Assembly (NCBI GenBank): GCA_020310875.1
Contig: MU260052.1
Span: 1,502,501-1,566,500 of the forward strand
Source of the DNA: Ceratopteris richardii
Taxonomy: Eukaryota > Streptophyta > Polypodiopsida > Polypodiales > Pteridaceae
Direction: 5' to 3'
DNA: 64,000 nt
This document shows, in pieces, positions 43,173 to 54,640 of the stretch (position 1 is its first letter; every line of letters begins with the position of its first letter). The translations under genes and the position numbers were made by a program. The notes beneath the pieces are model-generated. The model saw only the letters and a program-made list of their open reading frames with translations, searched no databases and was not told the origin of the DNA.

Positions 43173-43365
43173 TAACATTTTTTGTCCGTAGTCTAGTGGG
43201 CTGACGACTTGAAGCTTAAGGAAGATGTCCTGAGTTCAAGACCTGGCTGGACATACCCATGAGTCTCTCATGATGGGTGCCTCTACCTTACGAGGTTGGG
43301 TGTGTGAGTGTGTATTTCCAATTCCTTGTACCCTCTAAAAAATAAAAAAAAATTAACATTTTTTG
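43173..43365 (+). mobile_element. tRNA-derived SINE with 12 bp target duplication, plus strand
   Basis: The body is 43185-43353. It has Pol III box A (tagtctagtgg, 43189-43199) and box B (gagttcaagacc, 43232-43243), a non-tRNA body ending in tgcctctaccttacgaggttgggtgtgtg, and an A-rich tail. The direct repeat TAACATTTTTTG flanks it at 43173-43184 and 43354-43365. Same family as 39667-39822, opposite strand. Confidence 0.88.
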
Positions 43366-43857
43366 AAGTTCGGCACTTGTCAAGAGACAATTAACTCGGA
43401 AATGAACAAATTGTAAAATGCTGGTCGATTTGGGAGGAGTACTGATGCTGATTTCCTTTTTATTCAGATTCACATCTATAGGTAAAAGAAATGTTACTCA
43501 TTTGGCATGAATTGAGGTAACATCGAGAAGGGTGCAAAGTAAAATTCTCCGTGTGGTTAGTACTTCTTGAAGTAGCATAAGAACATCATGGTATAACCTA
43601 AGCATCAATTGTTTTACGTGATTAACGTGTATCTATCATAGGAAGAGTAGAAAAATTGAAGATAGGGACATTTCGCCACCTTGGTGATATGAGAACGCTA
43701 ATGAAATAATTGTTTATGAGAACAATTCCTTGTGGGTTACTTGTCGATTTCATGTCCATAAAGATTTTTTTTGTACTTATTCTTTTACTCTTTTTACTCT
43801 CAAATTTAAAAGGTTTTGGTACTTATGTTATAAATGCCTTAGGCAAAGAGTTGTTTG
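43366..43857 (+). other. Stretch without recognised features
   Basis: AT-rich sequence with no gene or repeat recognised, ending at the junction with LTR sequence of element B. Confidence 0.4.
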
Positions 43858-44076
43858 TGTGTTATTGAGCAATAGACTCTACTTTCAACCTTCCATTGTG
43901 TCTTGCTTGTCTCTTTCTTGTGTGTGTGTATGTGTGTGTGCATCTCCATGCTTCTCACCTTCACTCTCATTACATATTGCATTCAGAATCTTCATATCAC
44001 TCCTATCTCTTCCGCGGATTGACATTAAGGAGGTGGAGCCTCTTAATATGGTGCTTACCATCGTGCTAGAGCAACA
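43858..44076 (+). repeat. Remnant of the 3' LTR of element B
   Basis: It is nearly identical to 30550-30768 (gtgttattgagcaat, then the TG-rich run, then cttccgcggattgacatt) and ends GCAACA directly before CTTTT and resumed integrase coding of element A. The upstream two thirds of the LTR are missing. Confidence 0.85.
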
Positions 44077-45360
44077 CTTTTCCAGAAGACATGACTGTGG
44101 CACGCAAACAAAGTCTCGAGCAAGAGGCGCAAGATTATAAGATCATTGGTGATAATCTGTATAAACGAGGGAGAGATGGTTATTTGAGGATATGTGTGCA
44201 CGAGAGTGAATATCTCAACCTCTTGGAAGCTGTCCATCAAGGTGCAATAGGAGGCCATTTTGGGCCTGACCATGTTATTAAGGCCATACTATTTTCAGGA
44301 CTATGGTGTTGCTCACACATATGTAAAACGATGTTATGTATGTCAAAGGGCTCAATATCCCATACGCAGAGATGAGATGCCCCTATGACCCATGATGGGA
44401 GGGTGCACATTCTCAAAATGGGGAATATATTTTGTTGGACCTATGAACCCCCCTGCAAAGAACTCTCATGCCGAGTATATCATAGTTGCCACATATTATC
44501 TCACTAAATGGGTAGAAGTCAAGGCATGAAGAAGAATGATGCACACACGACTGCAAAATTCTTGTTTGAAAATGTCTTCACAAGATATGGGCTTCCTATA
44601 GAGCTTGTAAGTGATAGGGGTACTCATTTTCTGAATGAGGTTATTGAATATCTATTACAAGACTTCATGGTAATACACAAGAAATATTCATCATATCATC
44701 CACAAGCCAATGGACATGCTGAAAGTACTAACAAAATTTTGTGCAACAAACTGACCAAGATTGTGAATAATAAGCTTTCGGATTGGGACCAACAATTACA
44801 CCATGCCTTATGGGCCTATCGAGTGACATATAAAATAGTGCTCAATGCCACACCATTCTAGATGGTATCTGGTCAGAATGTTGTGTTTCCATTGGATTTT
44901 TTGATACCCACCCTCAAGGTAGATCAGGAGCATGAGTGGACAGGTCATGAACTTTCCTCAAGAATACTTGAATTAGAATGACTAGGAGAGACGAGATTGC
45001 ATGCAACAACAGGAATTTATGCCACTAAGAAGAGGCACAAAGCCTACTTTGATGCTCATATCAGAGACAAGGGATTACAACTAGGAGATTTGGTGTTATT
45101 TTACACCTTGAAACAACATGCCCGTAAGTTGGAAAAACAAGGATATGGACCAATGATTATCGATAGGATATCGACTAGTGGTGCTGTTCAACTAGCAACT
45201 CTAGAAGGAGAGGTAATGCCTAATTATATCAGTGGATGCAGAGTTAAACTATATCAAGAACCCTTGACTGAGGACATGCTTAAACGGTTAACTCTTTCCA
45301 AGAAGCAAAAGGAAGAGGAGGAATGAATCAGAGCAGAAACCCAAGCAGAGGCTTTAGAAT
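44077..45360 (+). pseudogene. pol: Integrase of element A (zinc module 2, core, C-terminal part)
   Basis: It starts with the linker EQEAQDYKIIGDNLYKRG and module 2 of the zinc domain (VHQGAIGGHFGPD, HX6H kept), then the core with ELVSDRGTHFLNEVI and HPQANGHAESTNKIL (second Asp and Glu present), and the C-terminal part KKRHKAYFDAHI, EKQGYGPMIIDRIS, LEGEVMPNYISGCRVK. The CX2C pair near 44335 is damaged by a frameshift. It is the continuation of the pol broken at 30105. Confidence 0.9.
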
Positions 45361-45840
45361 GCATTAGGTGCATGCGATTACGAAGGAAAGGACTAGGTAG
45401 AGAACCTCAACCAAAAGATGCTCCACGATATCCAGTAGCCATGTGTCAAATCAAAGGTAAAGATATCCCTAGTATTGTTAATTGGAGACCATTTGTTAAT
45501 GTCACTCTAGGTCATGACCCCATGCGTACGCAAATAAGGACTTTAATCGACTCTGGTGCAGCAACAAATGCAATTAGGTCCTCTCATTGTCTAGAACAAG
45601 AATATGAAGTGAATCCTATTGAGGCCTATCTCATAGGATTAGGTGGATTAGAAACCCCTTGCATAGGCGAGGTGGAGTTACCAATCTCTATCAAGGAGGT
45701 GACCATGACAGTTAAACTTTTGGTTCGCCATGACGACGATTTAATAGAACCCATGATCCTAGGGCATGAGTGGTTATACCACTACTCGGTGAACTTAAAT
45801 CTTCACAGAAGTGTGCTTTAGCTGGAACTTGTAGGATAGT
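45361..45840 (+). pseudogene. Second retropepsin-like domain (PR2) of element A
   Basis: The open frame at 45372-45821 reads PFVNVTLGHDPMRTQIRTLI followed by DSGAATNAI (Asp codon at 45549), LIGLGGLETPCIGEVELPI and MILGHEWLYHYSVN. A D-S-G-A active site followed about 80 residues later by ILG-x-x-W(L) is the retropepsin pattern. It lies after integrase, separate from PR1, as in C, D and the young element. It begins just after a charged tail (KQKEEEE). Confidence 0.75.
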
Positions 45841-46618
45841 GCCATGCGCTACCACTTAGAGGTCTGTGCCCCGAAGTATTGGCCTTCCTTAGTCAATGAC
45901 CCCCCATTCAAGAAATTCACTTTGTCCTTGGATTTGATCAGAACAACTCTTAAGATTCATGGTAATCATACGCCCACTGAGAAAGAGAGACTCATCACTA
46001 AGGCTATGAAGAGAAGTGATGTGGACAAATGGCTTGCTATCTCAAGAAATACTCCTCAACCCACTACTCTATTGAGGATCTGTCTCCGGCATTTTGCTTT
46101 TCTAGCACAGGAGCGCTTTACAATTCCCCACAAAGTGCTTATGGTTTGGATTATACCTCGCTACCAGAGGCCCACAAACGATCAACATTGCAACTTACAT
46201 CTGGGACTAGCTTGTACTGGTAGGACATCGTTGGGAAAAGAAGAAGGTTGTCCACGGTTGCTATGCACTCACACACATTATTTATATGTGTATAGCTTAT
46301 GATATCACCATTGAAAGAGCTATTCGACCGGCATAATTACAACAATACAAGGGCTCAAACAAAACCACACGACCTCCAAATGCCCGAAGAGTAAAGCAAA
46401 TGCATGGTACCATTTCTTGTTTACAAGTTCTGGAATCGCCTTCACCACAACCCATACCGGAGACCTCCCCACAATGACCTCCAACTCAATCACAACATCT
46501 AGTTTCCTCACTCAGAGTCCGCTTGAATCGAACCTCTACAACGGGTGAGGCCTCATAGGCAGCAACCACTATTCCTACTGCCATCCCCATCACAGCCACC
46601 ACAATAGTTGAGGTTCGC
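45841..46618 (+). pseudogene. ORF3 N-terminal domain of element A
   Basis: The frame at 45844-46302 (SLVNDPPFKKFTLSLDLIR, HTPTEKERLITKAMKRSDV, LLRICLRHFAFLAQ) is closely similar to 63400-63660 in element D and, more distantly, to ORF3 part a of the young element. After 46140 the similarity moves to other frames. From 46340 to 46600 lies a Pro/Thr/Ser-rich continuation comparable to 63890-64000. Function unknown. Confidence 0.7.
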
Positions 46619-47230
46619 ATGGTGACTGCCACTTTCATATCTGAATCTTTTACCTTTTCCGTCACTAACTTGGGTACAAAAGATATCAATACCACCTTTG
46701 ACTTCAAGATACTAGAGGTGTTGTCGAGTGACTTCCAGTTTTCAGACACACAATTCGTTTCTCAGGAATATGAACGACCTGCTTACCCAACCACACCGTC
46801 GGAAGGAGAGAACGTTGGCTCTGAAATAGAAGATGATGACTACACTATGACCAATGAGGGTGCAGACGACATTGAAGAGAGTGAGGGAGAAGCACATCAA
46901 TCAAAGACACAAACCGAAACTCAAGGGGAAACCAACACATATAAAGAGGAAACAACAGAAGCAGCTGCATATATGATCGCCATCAAACGGCTCCATAACA
47001 CAATGAATAAGGTTTGGGCAAGGTCAAAGATAACTGAGGAACATATTCAAGCCATTTTGCAACAAGGATTGGTCAACGATGGATTTGAGGAGACATTCAT
47101 CTCAGATATGAACGAAGTGGTCCAATCAGTAGGTGTACTAGAAGCCTTGCATTACTTGATGCAGAAACCCCTTCCCAAGTTTGACCCTGGACAAGTTAGG
47201 ATCCTCAAACAGCCTGGTGCATACATTCAT
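46619..47230 (+). pseudogene. ORF3 C-terminal part of element A
   Basis: An open frame of about 200 codons, acidic and Thr-rich at first (GENVGSEIEDDDYTM), then a helical part (AAAYMIAIKRLHNTMNKVW, NEVVQSVGVLEALHYLMQ). It runs into the LTR, where it stops at 47269. Not recognised; it occupies the place of the young element's ORF3 end. Confidence 0.5.
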
Positions 47231-47854
47231 TGTTCAAGGAAAAGGATCGAGTACCGGCTCTCGTCATAGACAAAGAGGAAGTACATAAACTACTCAGAGT
47301 ACTTCATTAGGTCAACAATGATTTTAATCACTAAAACAAAGTAATATATGTATATACATCCGATTATCACAAGTGCGACTCCATTTTGTGCAAGCCGAGG
47401 AGTCCTCAAACTTGAGGAATCTAAGTAGAAATCTCACACCAATTTTTGTAATTTTTGGAAGTCGTTAGATAGCTCAAATTAGAGGTAGAACCTATTTTTT
47501 AACTATGGAGGTCAGTGGATGTGAAATCAATCAAAATTAGGCAAAAACTATAAATAGAGCTAGAGAGCTCATTCTGTGGTTGTTGTTGAACTTATGAGCT
47601 AGTAACTAGAAGAGTTATTGTAATTAGTTGATGATGAATATGAGTATGAGTTCTTTCCTTGCCTTCCATTGATCTCCATCGCGACTTTCCTTGTGCATGT
47701 GTATGCATGTGTGCGTATGCAAATTGCATTTCTCACCATCTTCTTCATGCACATCACTTGCTCTTGATCTTCATACCAGCCTAACCTCTCAACGGATTGA
47801 CAATTATGAGGTGGAGCTCCTCACGTTGGTGCTTTCCATCGTTCTAGAGTGACA
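47231..47854 (+). repeat. LTR shared by elements A (3') and C (5')
   Basis: The 3' end at 47854 is set by the following primer site, and the TATA box (ctataaatag) is at 47548-47557. The start TGTTCAAGG at 47231 is chosen because it gives 624 bp, like the related LTRs of 663 and 626 bp; similarity over its first 90 bp is weak, so it is approximate. Only one LTR lies between the two internal regions. Confidence 0.7.
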
Positions 47855-47860
47855 CCAAAT

Positions 47861-47879
47861 TTGGTGCGGTTGCCAGGGA
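47861..47879 (+). promoter_or_regulatory. Primer-binding site of element C
   Basis: TTGGTGCGGTTGCCAGGGA, a diverged form of the site seen at 4417, 6 bases after the LTR. Confidence 0.75.
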
Positions 47880-49374
47880 AGAGCTCTAGGTTGAGCGTGT
47901 AATGGTAAGTGTGTTTTGTTGTTTGTAGTTAGTTTTTACACACTTTTACTCCATTATTCCTCTAGTATCATTCCCCATCATTATCTCAAACTCCAAAAAA
48001 TCACCAAAAATTAGTCATATTCCCTCTTCTCTTTCCCTCATTTGTGTGTGTGCGAGAGTGAGATAGAGATTTTGTAGGTGTGTGTTTGTGTTTTCTGGTG
48101 CACTAATCTTGCAGGGCAGCCTCTTGGCACCACGAATTTGCAGGAAACACAGGTAAAAACTCCATTTTTCTCTCACAAATTGCCGTTGAAGCTGACCACT
48201 ACGACTGTCAAACTAAGGTATGAATTTGGGGAAATTTTTTGCATGAAGGAGAAGCCTAGGTAAGCCCTTGCATAGATCCATGATTAGTTTTGTGAAATTG
48301 CATCATTTTTTGACCATCACAATGATGACACATCATCACGACTGTGTCTGACCATAGTGACGTTCAATGACCGTTGTGGCGATTGGCTCACGCATCGCGA
48401 TCGCATCTCACCATCGCGACTGTGAGTCACCATCACGATGATGCTTGACAATCGCGATCCTGACTAGCCATTGTGGCTTGATCATCGCAGTTTGTGCTTG
48501 ACCATCGTGGCCTTGACCGTCGTCATTTGACCATCGTGAGCTGACCATCGCGATTACCAGTGATCATCGTAGCTTGACCGTCGTGACTTGATCGTCATGA
48601 TCCTGACTGACCATCATGACTTGACAATCACGATTGTGTCTGATCGTTGTAAGGCCTGATCATCATGACCTCTGACCATAGTGGGTGTCACACCATCATG
48701 ACGGTGACACACCATCGCGATTGTGTCTGACCATCGTGACTGTCAGACAAAACACCAAATTAGGGTTTTGCACATATTTTCAATTTTTTGGGGTAATTTT
48801 TTGGATATTAATTGTGAAACCTTGTGTGTGTCATAGGGCAAAGGGAGAAGCAGACAAGTACCTCGAATTTTCGGGCAAACTCAAAACAACCGCTTCTTAG
48901 GTCCAGGAGAACATTGTAAGTGGAATTTCCATTTCTTTATTTGTTGACGATTTCTTTGAGAAAAAATACATTGTGATCAACAGAGTGTCTTAGGACTCCT
49001 AGAGCAGCCATGATTTGCCCTAACTCATTGAGTGATAAGTGCTCGACGAGAGAAGAAGTAAGTGGGTGTAGGGATTTGTGAGTTGAATACGCAATGCCCA
49101 AATGAATTAAAGACAAACATATTAAAACGATTCCTTGTGATAAATTTGAACAAGACAAGAACCTCTAGATAAAATGCACAAAGAACTAAGTGATTGACCT
49201 AATAAAAGGGGTGACCATGATAAGGTGAGATTAGGATTAATGAACATGAGATCTGGAAAATACTTAGGGAAAAGTGATAAACGGAGTGTTCGATCTTCTG
49301 AGGCTAGTGTGAGAACTACAACACGATCGTGGGCTCAATAGCTAGGCAGTTATCCATACGAGGTTAGTTCAGAT
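47880..49374 (+). other. Leader of element C with palindromic satellite at 48300-48745
   Basis: About 1.5 kb without a gene. The satellite has units such as accATCGCGATtac, tgaccatcgtgac and caATCGCGATcct, with four or more perfect ATCGCGAT. The parts before and after match the leaders of A and B (e.g. ccaaattagggtttt at 48754 and 23446). The end of the leader has no GA expansion. Confidence 0.8.
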
Positions 49375-50750
49375 ATGAGTGACTCGGATATGTCTTTCAA
49401 CATGGGTAGACCAGGGGTGTTGTATAATGTAGCCCACCTAGAGAAGACAGAGGGACCCTACAAGACTCAGTTGGAGTATATCCATATGAATAGATTGGGT
49501 GCCCGGGTATATGAGGATGGCCTTCATAGGTCAGTAATTCAACTACGTAACCCTGACCAACCTATGGGATTAGAACATCCAGTCGTGAAGTTTGAAAATG
49601 AGGCTTACATAGACAAACAAGGGACCATGTATATCATCGCAATTAGGGCCGACTCAACAAATGAACTAGGTGAGATGATGGAGTCCTTCATTATAGATTT
49701 TTCCAAGAGTGGAATCAGACACAACACGTCTTCCTTGATACACACATTCAAACAAACCCCTCAAGAGACAGTGAGGATGGCCGATCGATGATTGAGACGT
49801 TAGATAGAGAGATGTTCCCCATTGGAAGTACCCACTCAAGCCAAATTGATAGCTTTGTTCATAGATGGCCTACTGAGCGCTAAGCCAGGATCATACGTCT
49901 TCTTGAAGGAGCCAAGAACGTTGGATCAATGTCGACGTATTTGTGTAGAAATAGAAGATAACGTAGGAGATGAGCTAGAACTCCCTAAGGCTCACAAAGA
50001 TTCGGATAGCACTACAGAGACCTCATCCAGTCGTTCAATTCAATAGAGGACTTAGCGGAACAAGTGGCCAAACGATTGGGAGTCTCTAGCAAACCAGGCA
50101 TCAAATTAGCCCCCCTCAAAGGTGTCATAATTGTGGATGTGACCATATGGCAAACATGTGTCCACATGCAATGCAACCCACAAGAAACTCCAATGGAATG
50201 TACTATACCATAGAGCATAGATACACTAACCACATGGCTCAGGAATGCCCATATAATAAACACGTGGTTAGGCAAAGTTACCCTCAGCAATATCACCTAG
50301 GTAGATACCAAGGGCAGTACCAACCACAACAATACTATCGTGCCCCCCCTCAATATCAAGTGCCATATCAAGCATAGCCTAGACCTCAACCTATCCTAGG
50401 ACAACAACCTCCACCCCCTGCGAATGTAGTTTCTGTGAAGTACAAAACACCAGAGGAGAATTCAAATATGGCATTAGTACCAACGACCCCTTTGATCATA
50501 GATAATGACCCTAATGCAAACAATTTTGACTCCATCCATGTGGATAGCCCACCAACCTACAATACGGAGTCACCGAAAAACTTAGACCCTTACTATGAGA
50601 ATCCTGTGTATGAGCAAAACTGGGAACCGGATTACGCTTAGGTCATGTATACAAACCCAACCGAGACCACAAGCTAGGCAACTAAGACCACAGGTACCCA
50701 AAGGACCATGTTTTAAATGCCAAGGAGACCACTTCATATGAGATTGTCCC
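49375..50750 (+). pseudogene. gag: gag of element C, with a deletion
   Basis: It starts at ATG 49375 (MSDSDMSFNMGRPGVL) with the N-terminal domain (NRLGARVYEDGLHRSVIQL, AYIDKQGTMYII). At about 49680 the frame jumps from NELGEM into MESFIIDFSKSGIRHN, missing about 330 bp that A has. Knuckles lie near 50130 (frameshifted) and 50708 (CFKCQGDHFI, stop, DCP). A TAG at 50639 stands where A has CAG. Confidence 0.85.
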
Positions 50751-51625
50751 ACAGAGATGTGATTATTTTTGATCAGCCCTTTGCAATATGTGATTTTGGA
50801 AAGAATCAAGCATACGAGATGCTCTTAGGTAGACCTTTCATGCGACAATTGCAGGTAGTACAAGATTGGGGAACCAACTCTTTGTACTTGCAACACCTAG
50901 GAGTGAGCACGAAAGTGAACCTCACAGACTATTCACATAGGGACGTACCACCTTTGCAATGGAATACTATACATAGGAACGAAGAGGAGAAGGAATCGGT
51001 ACATTCCTTAACATCAAATCCATCATGGTTGCATGAGGATACACACCTTTGGATGTGTAAAATCGCAGCCAAGGAAGAGGAGCATGTGATAGCAAGAACG
51101 TCGGGAGTAGGATACACCTCTAGACCTGTTGGAGAACCAGCATATGTTCCGGTAGTGTTTCTAGACGAGGAATTCAAACCCTATGGCTGGGCAGAGATTC
51201 TATTGACTATGGACATTGCACTTAATGAAGAACAATGGACCCCCCATTGTGATGAAAATGGTTATGATATATCCATCTTCATTGTAAACGTAGTGTGCAT
51301 TAACTTAAAGAAGGTCGATGCTGCCACCATCAGAGATAGTTACCCTTTACCCATTACAGAACACCTATTGGAAAGAGTCGCAGGCAAGGAAGTGTATAGC
51401 TTCGTTGACGGATTCTCAAGCTATAATCAAGTTGCCATTGCCCCCGAGGACCAACATAAGATGACATTTGCCACTGAGTGGGGTATCTTTGCATTTTGCA
51501 TAATGCCTTTTGGGCTCACGAATGCACCTGCACCTTTCCAAAGGTTGATGTGCCACATGTTCAAAGAGTTTTTAAGAAAAAACCTAGAAGTGTATGTGGA
51601 TGACGTGTGCTCACTTAGTGCGTAG
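50751..51625 (+). pseudogene. pol: Fused remnant of PR1, linker and RT of element C
   Basis: One open frame of about 290 codons survives across two deletions. It begins inside PR1 (FAICDFGKNQAYEMLLGRPF; the DSG part is gone), keeps Gln where the young element has TAG, passes the linker (DEEFKPYGWAEILLTMD), and at about 51293 joins directly to RT (CINLKKVDAATIRDSYPL, FVDGFSSYNQVAIA, YVDDVCSLS). The frame lost after 51625 continues in another. Confidence 0.85.
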
Positions 51626-52880
51626 ACCACAGCATATACCTGAGCTTGAATGCATCTTCGATAAGTGTCAAGAATATCAAGTCTGTTTAAACCCCGAGAA
51701 GTGTGTTTTTATGGTCAGACAAGGCAAGATACTTGGTCGTATAGTTTCAAAAAAATGGAATCTCCACGGATGAAGATAAGGTACGTGTAATCAATGAATT
51801 ACCCAGACCAAAGAACATAAAAGAAGTACACGCATTTATGGGCCATTGCGGTTATTATCGACGATTCATACACATGTATGCAATCATTGCTAAACCACTC
51901 TACAGCCTGCTAAGAAACTTTGAGTGGATAGAAGAATGCGAGAGTTCTTTTAGTGAGATTAATTGATGATTGTGTTCTACACCGATTCTAGTCATACCTC
52001 ATTGGAATAAACCTTGTCATGTACACGTAGATGCTTCTAATCATGCCCTAAGATGTGTGTTGGCACAACCCACAGACGAGGGAAATATAGATTTACCAAT
52101 TGCATACGCGAGTAGTTAGTTGAACGCTGTGGAGAGAAACTACACCACTACTGAGAGAGATGGGCTAGGAATGGTCTATGCGGTGAAGAAAATTTTCCAT
52201 TATTTATTGACAAATAAGTTTAAATCTTTTATCGACCACCAGGCTCTCTTGTATTTAGTAAATAAACAATGCAACACAGGCTGGTTAATACGTTGGTTTC
52301 TAATATTGATGGAGTATGATTTTGAAGTGGTAGTCAAGAAAGGTAAGACACACTTGAGAGCAGACCACCTCTCTAGGATAACTTCCGGAGAAGCATCTAG
52401 TGGGGTAACGGATGAACTACCAGATGCTTATCTCTTCAATGTCAAGATTGTCCCTGACTAGGCCAAGTCGTTAGTTCCAATATTGACGTATGGACCTAAG
52501 AACCCTCAAGTGAGAACCCAAGGAAAAGAGGTAGTGAGAGCACAAAGATACCAACTCCTCACAGGAAGTATCTATAGGCAAGACCATCAAAATATCCTTG
52601 CTTGCTAAGTAGAAGAACAAGAGTATAACAATTGGCTGTGATTGGCACATGTAGGTGTGCTAGAGCAACACCATACTAGACAAGTGACGTTACTGAACTT
52701 GAAGAGGTTAGGTGTGTATTGGTCATCAATGGAAAAAGATGTCCTAGGACTGTGTGAAGAATGTCCGAAGTGTTGTAATAGACCTCCGATAGAACATTCT
52801 ACTTTATACCAGGTGATTCTAACACCAGACTGGAGCGAACCTCTAGTAACTTACCTAAGGACAAAAAACTAGAGGACATG
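51626..52880 (+). pseudogene. pol: RT end, RNase H and zinc module 1 of element C
   Basis: Frameshifted RT end (PEKCVFMVRQGKILG), then RNase H with stops including TAG for CAG at 52117, the open piece 52120-52461 (TTTERDGLGMVYAVKK, FIDHQALLYLVNK, HLRADHLSRI), and zinc module 1 at 52642-52770: AHVGVLEQHHTRQ ... LCEECPKCC, spacing HX6HX30CX2C. It ends LTPDWSEPLVTYLR. Confidence 0.85.
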
Positions 52881-54180
52881 ACTATAGCACGTAGAGGAAG
52901 CCTAGAACAAGAGGCCCTAGATTACAAGCTCATTGGTGATAATTTGTATAAGTGAGGACGAGACGATTATCTGAGGATATATGTGCCCAAAAATGAATAT
53001 CTTAACCTTTTGGAAGCTTCACACCAGGGTGCAGCAAGAGGCCATTTTTGACCTGATTGCATAATCAAGGCCATACTATTTTTAGGATTATGGTGGCCCA
53101 CTCTGCATATGGATGCCCAAACCTACATAAAATGATGTGACATATGTCAAAGGACTCAGTATCCCATATGCAGGGATGAGATGCCCCTACGACCCATGAT
53201 GGGAGGGCGTGCATTCTCAAAGTGGGGAATAGATTTAGTGGGACCTATTAACCCCCTGCAAGGAATTCCCATGTCGAGTGTATCATAGTTGCCACTGACA
53301 ATCTTCCTAAATGGGTATAAGCCAAGGCCACAAGGAAAAACGATGCACACACCACTTCTAAGTTCTTGTTCGAGAATGTCTTAACAAGATATGGACTTCC
53401 TATCGAGCTTGTAAGTGATAGGGGTACTCACTTCTTAAATGAGGTTATTGAATATCTATTGCAAGACTTTATGGTAGTACACAAGAAATCAACACCATAC
53501 CATCCACAAGCTAACGGAAAGGCTAGAAGTACTAATAAGATTTTGTGCAACATCCTAACCAAGATTGTGAACAATAAATGTTCGGATTGGGATAAACAAT
53601 TACACCACACCTTGTGACTTGTTGTGTAGCCTATAAAACGGTACTTAATGCCACACCATTCTAGATAGTGGTTAGTCAGAATGCTATGTTGCCTTTAGAC
53701 TTTTTGATACCCACACTCCAAATTGCTTAGGAATATGAGTGGACGGGTCATGAACTTTCCTCGAGAACACTTGACTTAGAACGATTGGGAGAGACGAGAT
53801 TGTGAGCAGCATCATGGTTTTATGCTGCTAAGAAGAGAAAGAAAGCCTACTTTGATGCTCATATTCAAGATAAAGGATTATGAGTAGGAGATTTGGTTTC
53901 AGTTTACACCCTGAAACAACATGCCCGCAAGTTAGAGAAACGAGGATACGGACCCATGATCATCAATAGGATATCGACTAGCAATGTTGTTCAACTAGCA
54001 ACTCTTGAAGGTGAAGTAATGCCTAACTATATCACCGGATGTCGAGTTAAGCTATATCAAGAACCCTTAACTGCAGACATGCTTAAACGACTAACTCTTG
54101 CCAAGAAGCGAAAGGAAGAGGAAGAACGAATTAGAGCTGAAGCCCAAGCAGAAGCATTGGAACGCATTAAGCGAATGTGA
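52881..54180 (+). pseudogene. pol: Integrase of element C
   Basis: It reads EQEALDYKLIGDNLYK then a stop, zinc module 2 (SHQGAARGHF, CDICQRTQ), then the core (ELVSDRGTHFLNEVI, YHPQANGKARSTNKIL in which the catalytic Glu of the HAEST motif is changed to Arg) and the C-terminal part (KRGYGPMIINRISTSN, GEVMPNYITGCRVK). Many stops. Confidence 0.88.
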
Positions 54181-54640
54181 CTACGAAGGAGAGGACTAGG
54201 TAGAGAACCTCCCGTAGTGGACGCCCCACGATATCTGATAGCTATATGTCGAATTGGAGGAAAGGATATCCCGCGTATTATTGATAGGAGACCATTTGTT
54301 AATATCACTCTAGGACAAGACCCCATGCACATGCAATGTAAGGCTTTAATCGACTCTAGCACATCAACGAAGACAATTTGAATCTCTCTTTGCAGAGAGT
54401 ATGAAGTTAAGCCTCTTGAAGCCTATCTCATAGGATTAGGTGGATTAGAAACCCCTTGCATAGGTGAGGTTGAGTTACCAATTTCCATCGAGGATGTGAC
54501 CTTGACAGTAAAATTGTTGGTTTGCCATGACGACGACCTAATAGAACCTATGATCGTAGGCTAGGAATGGTTGTACCATTACTCGGTAAATCTAAATCTT
54601 CGTAGAAGTGTGCTTCAGTTGGAACTTGCAAGATAGTATC
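54181..54640 (+). pseudogene. Second retropepsin-like domain (PR2) of element C
   Basis: Frames read IIDRRPFVNITLGQDPMH, then ALIDSSTSTKTI (the DSG Gly changed to Ser), LIGLGGLETPCIGEVELPIS and PMIVG-stop-EWLYHYSVN. It aligns along its length with PR2 of A and D. Inactive. Confidence 0.7.

Larger units (their letters stand above)
38574..43857 (+). mobile_element. Element E: LTR element without retroviral genes, carrying host-gene fragments, right end missing
   Basis: It starts with an LTR (38574-39109) and primer site (39115-39132), so it is an LTR retrotransposon. The following 4.7 kb contain no gag or pol similarity. Instead they hold a PHD-protein domain fragment, a Clp AAA+ fragment and two SINEs. 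No second LTR copy or matching GACCC duplication is seen; the sequence passes directly into a remnant of B's 3' LTR at 43858. The right border and the whole assignment beyond the leader are therefore inferred. Confidence 0.5.
30106..44076 (+). mobile_element. Gypsy element B, inserted in pol of element A
   Basis: B begins TGTTGGCAG at 30106 and ends GCAACA at 44076. The flanks show CTTTC (30101-30105) and CTTTT (44077-44081), a 5 bp duplication with one mismatch, and joining them restores a plausible A reading frame (MKTFPEDM). B has a 5' LTR, primer site, leader, gag, protease, RT and RNase H up to 38573. From 38574 the foreign element E follows. Only the last 219 bp of B's 3' LTR are left (43858-44076), so the integrase part and most of the 3' LTR are lost. 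Confidence 0.75.

Noticed and set aside
43185-43260. Stand-alone tRNA gene
   Set aside because: Box A and box B are present, but no full cloverleaf is evident, a non-tRNA body with A-rich tail follows, and a 12 bp duplication flanks it; a SINE explains all of this.
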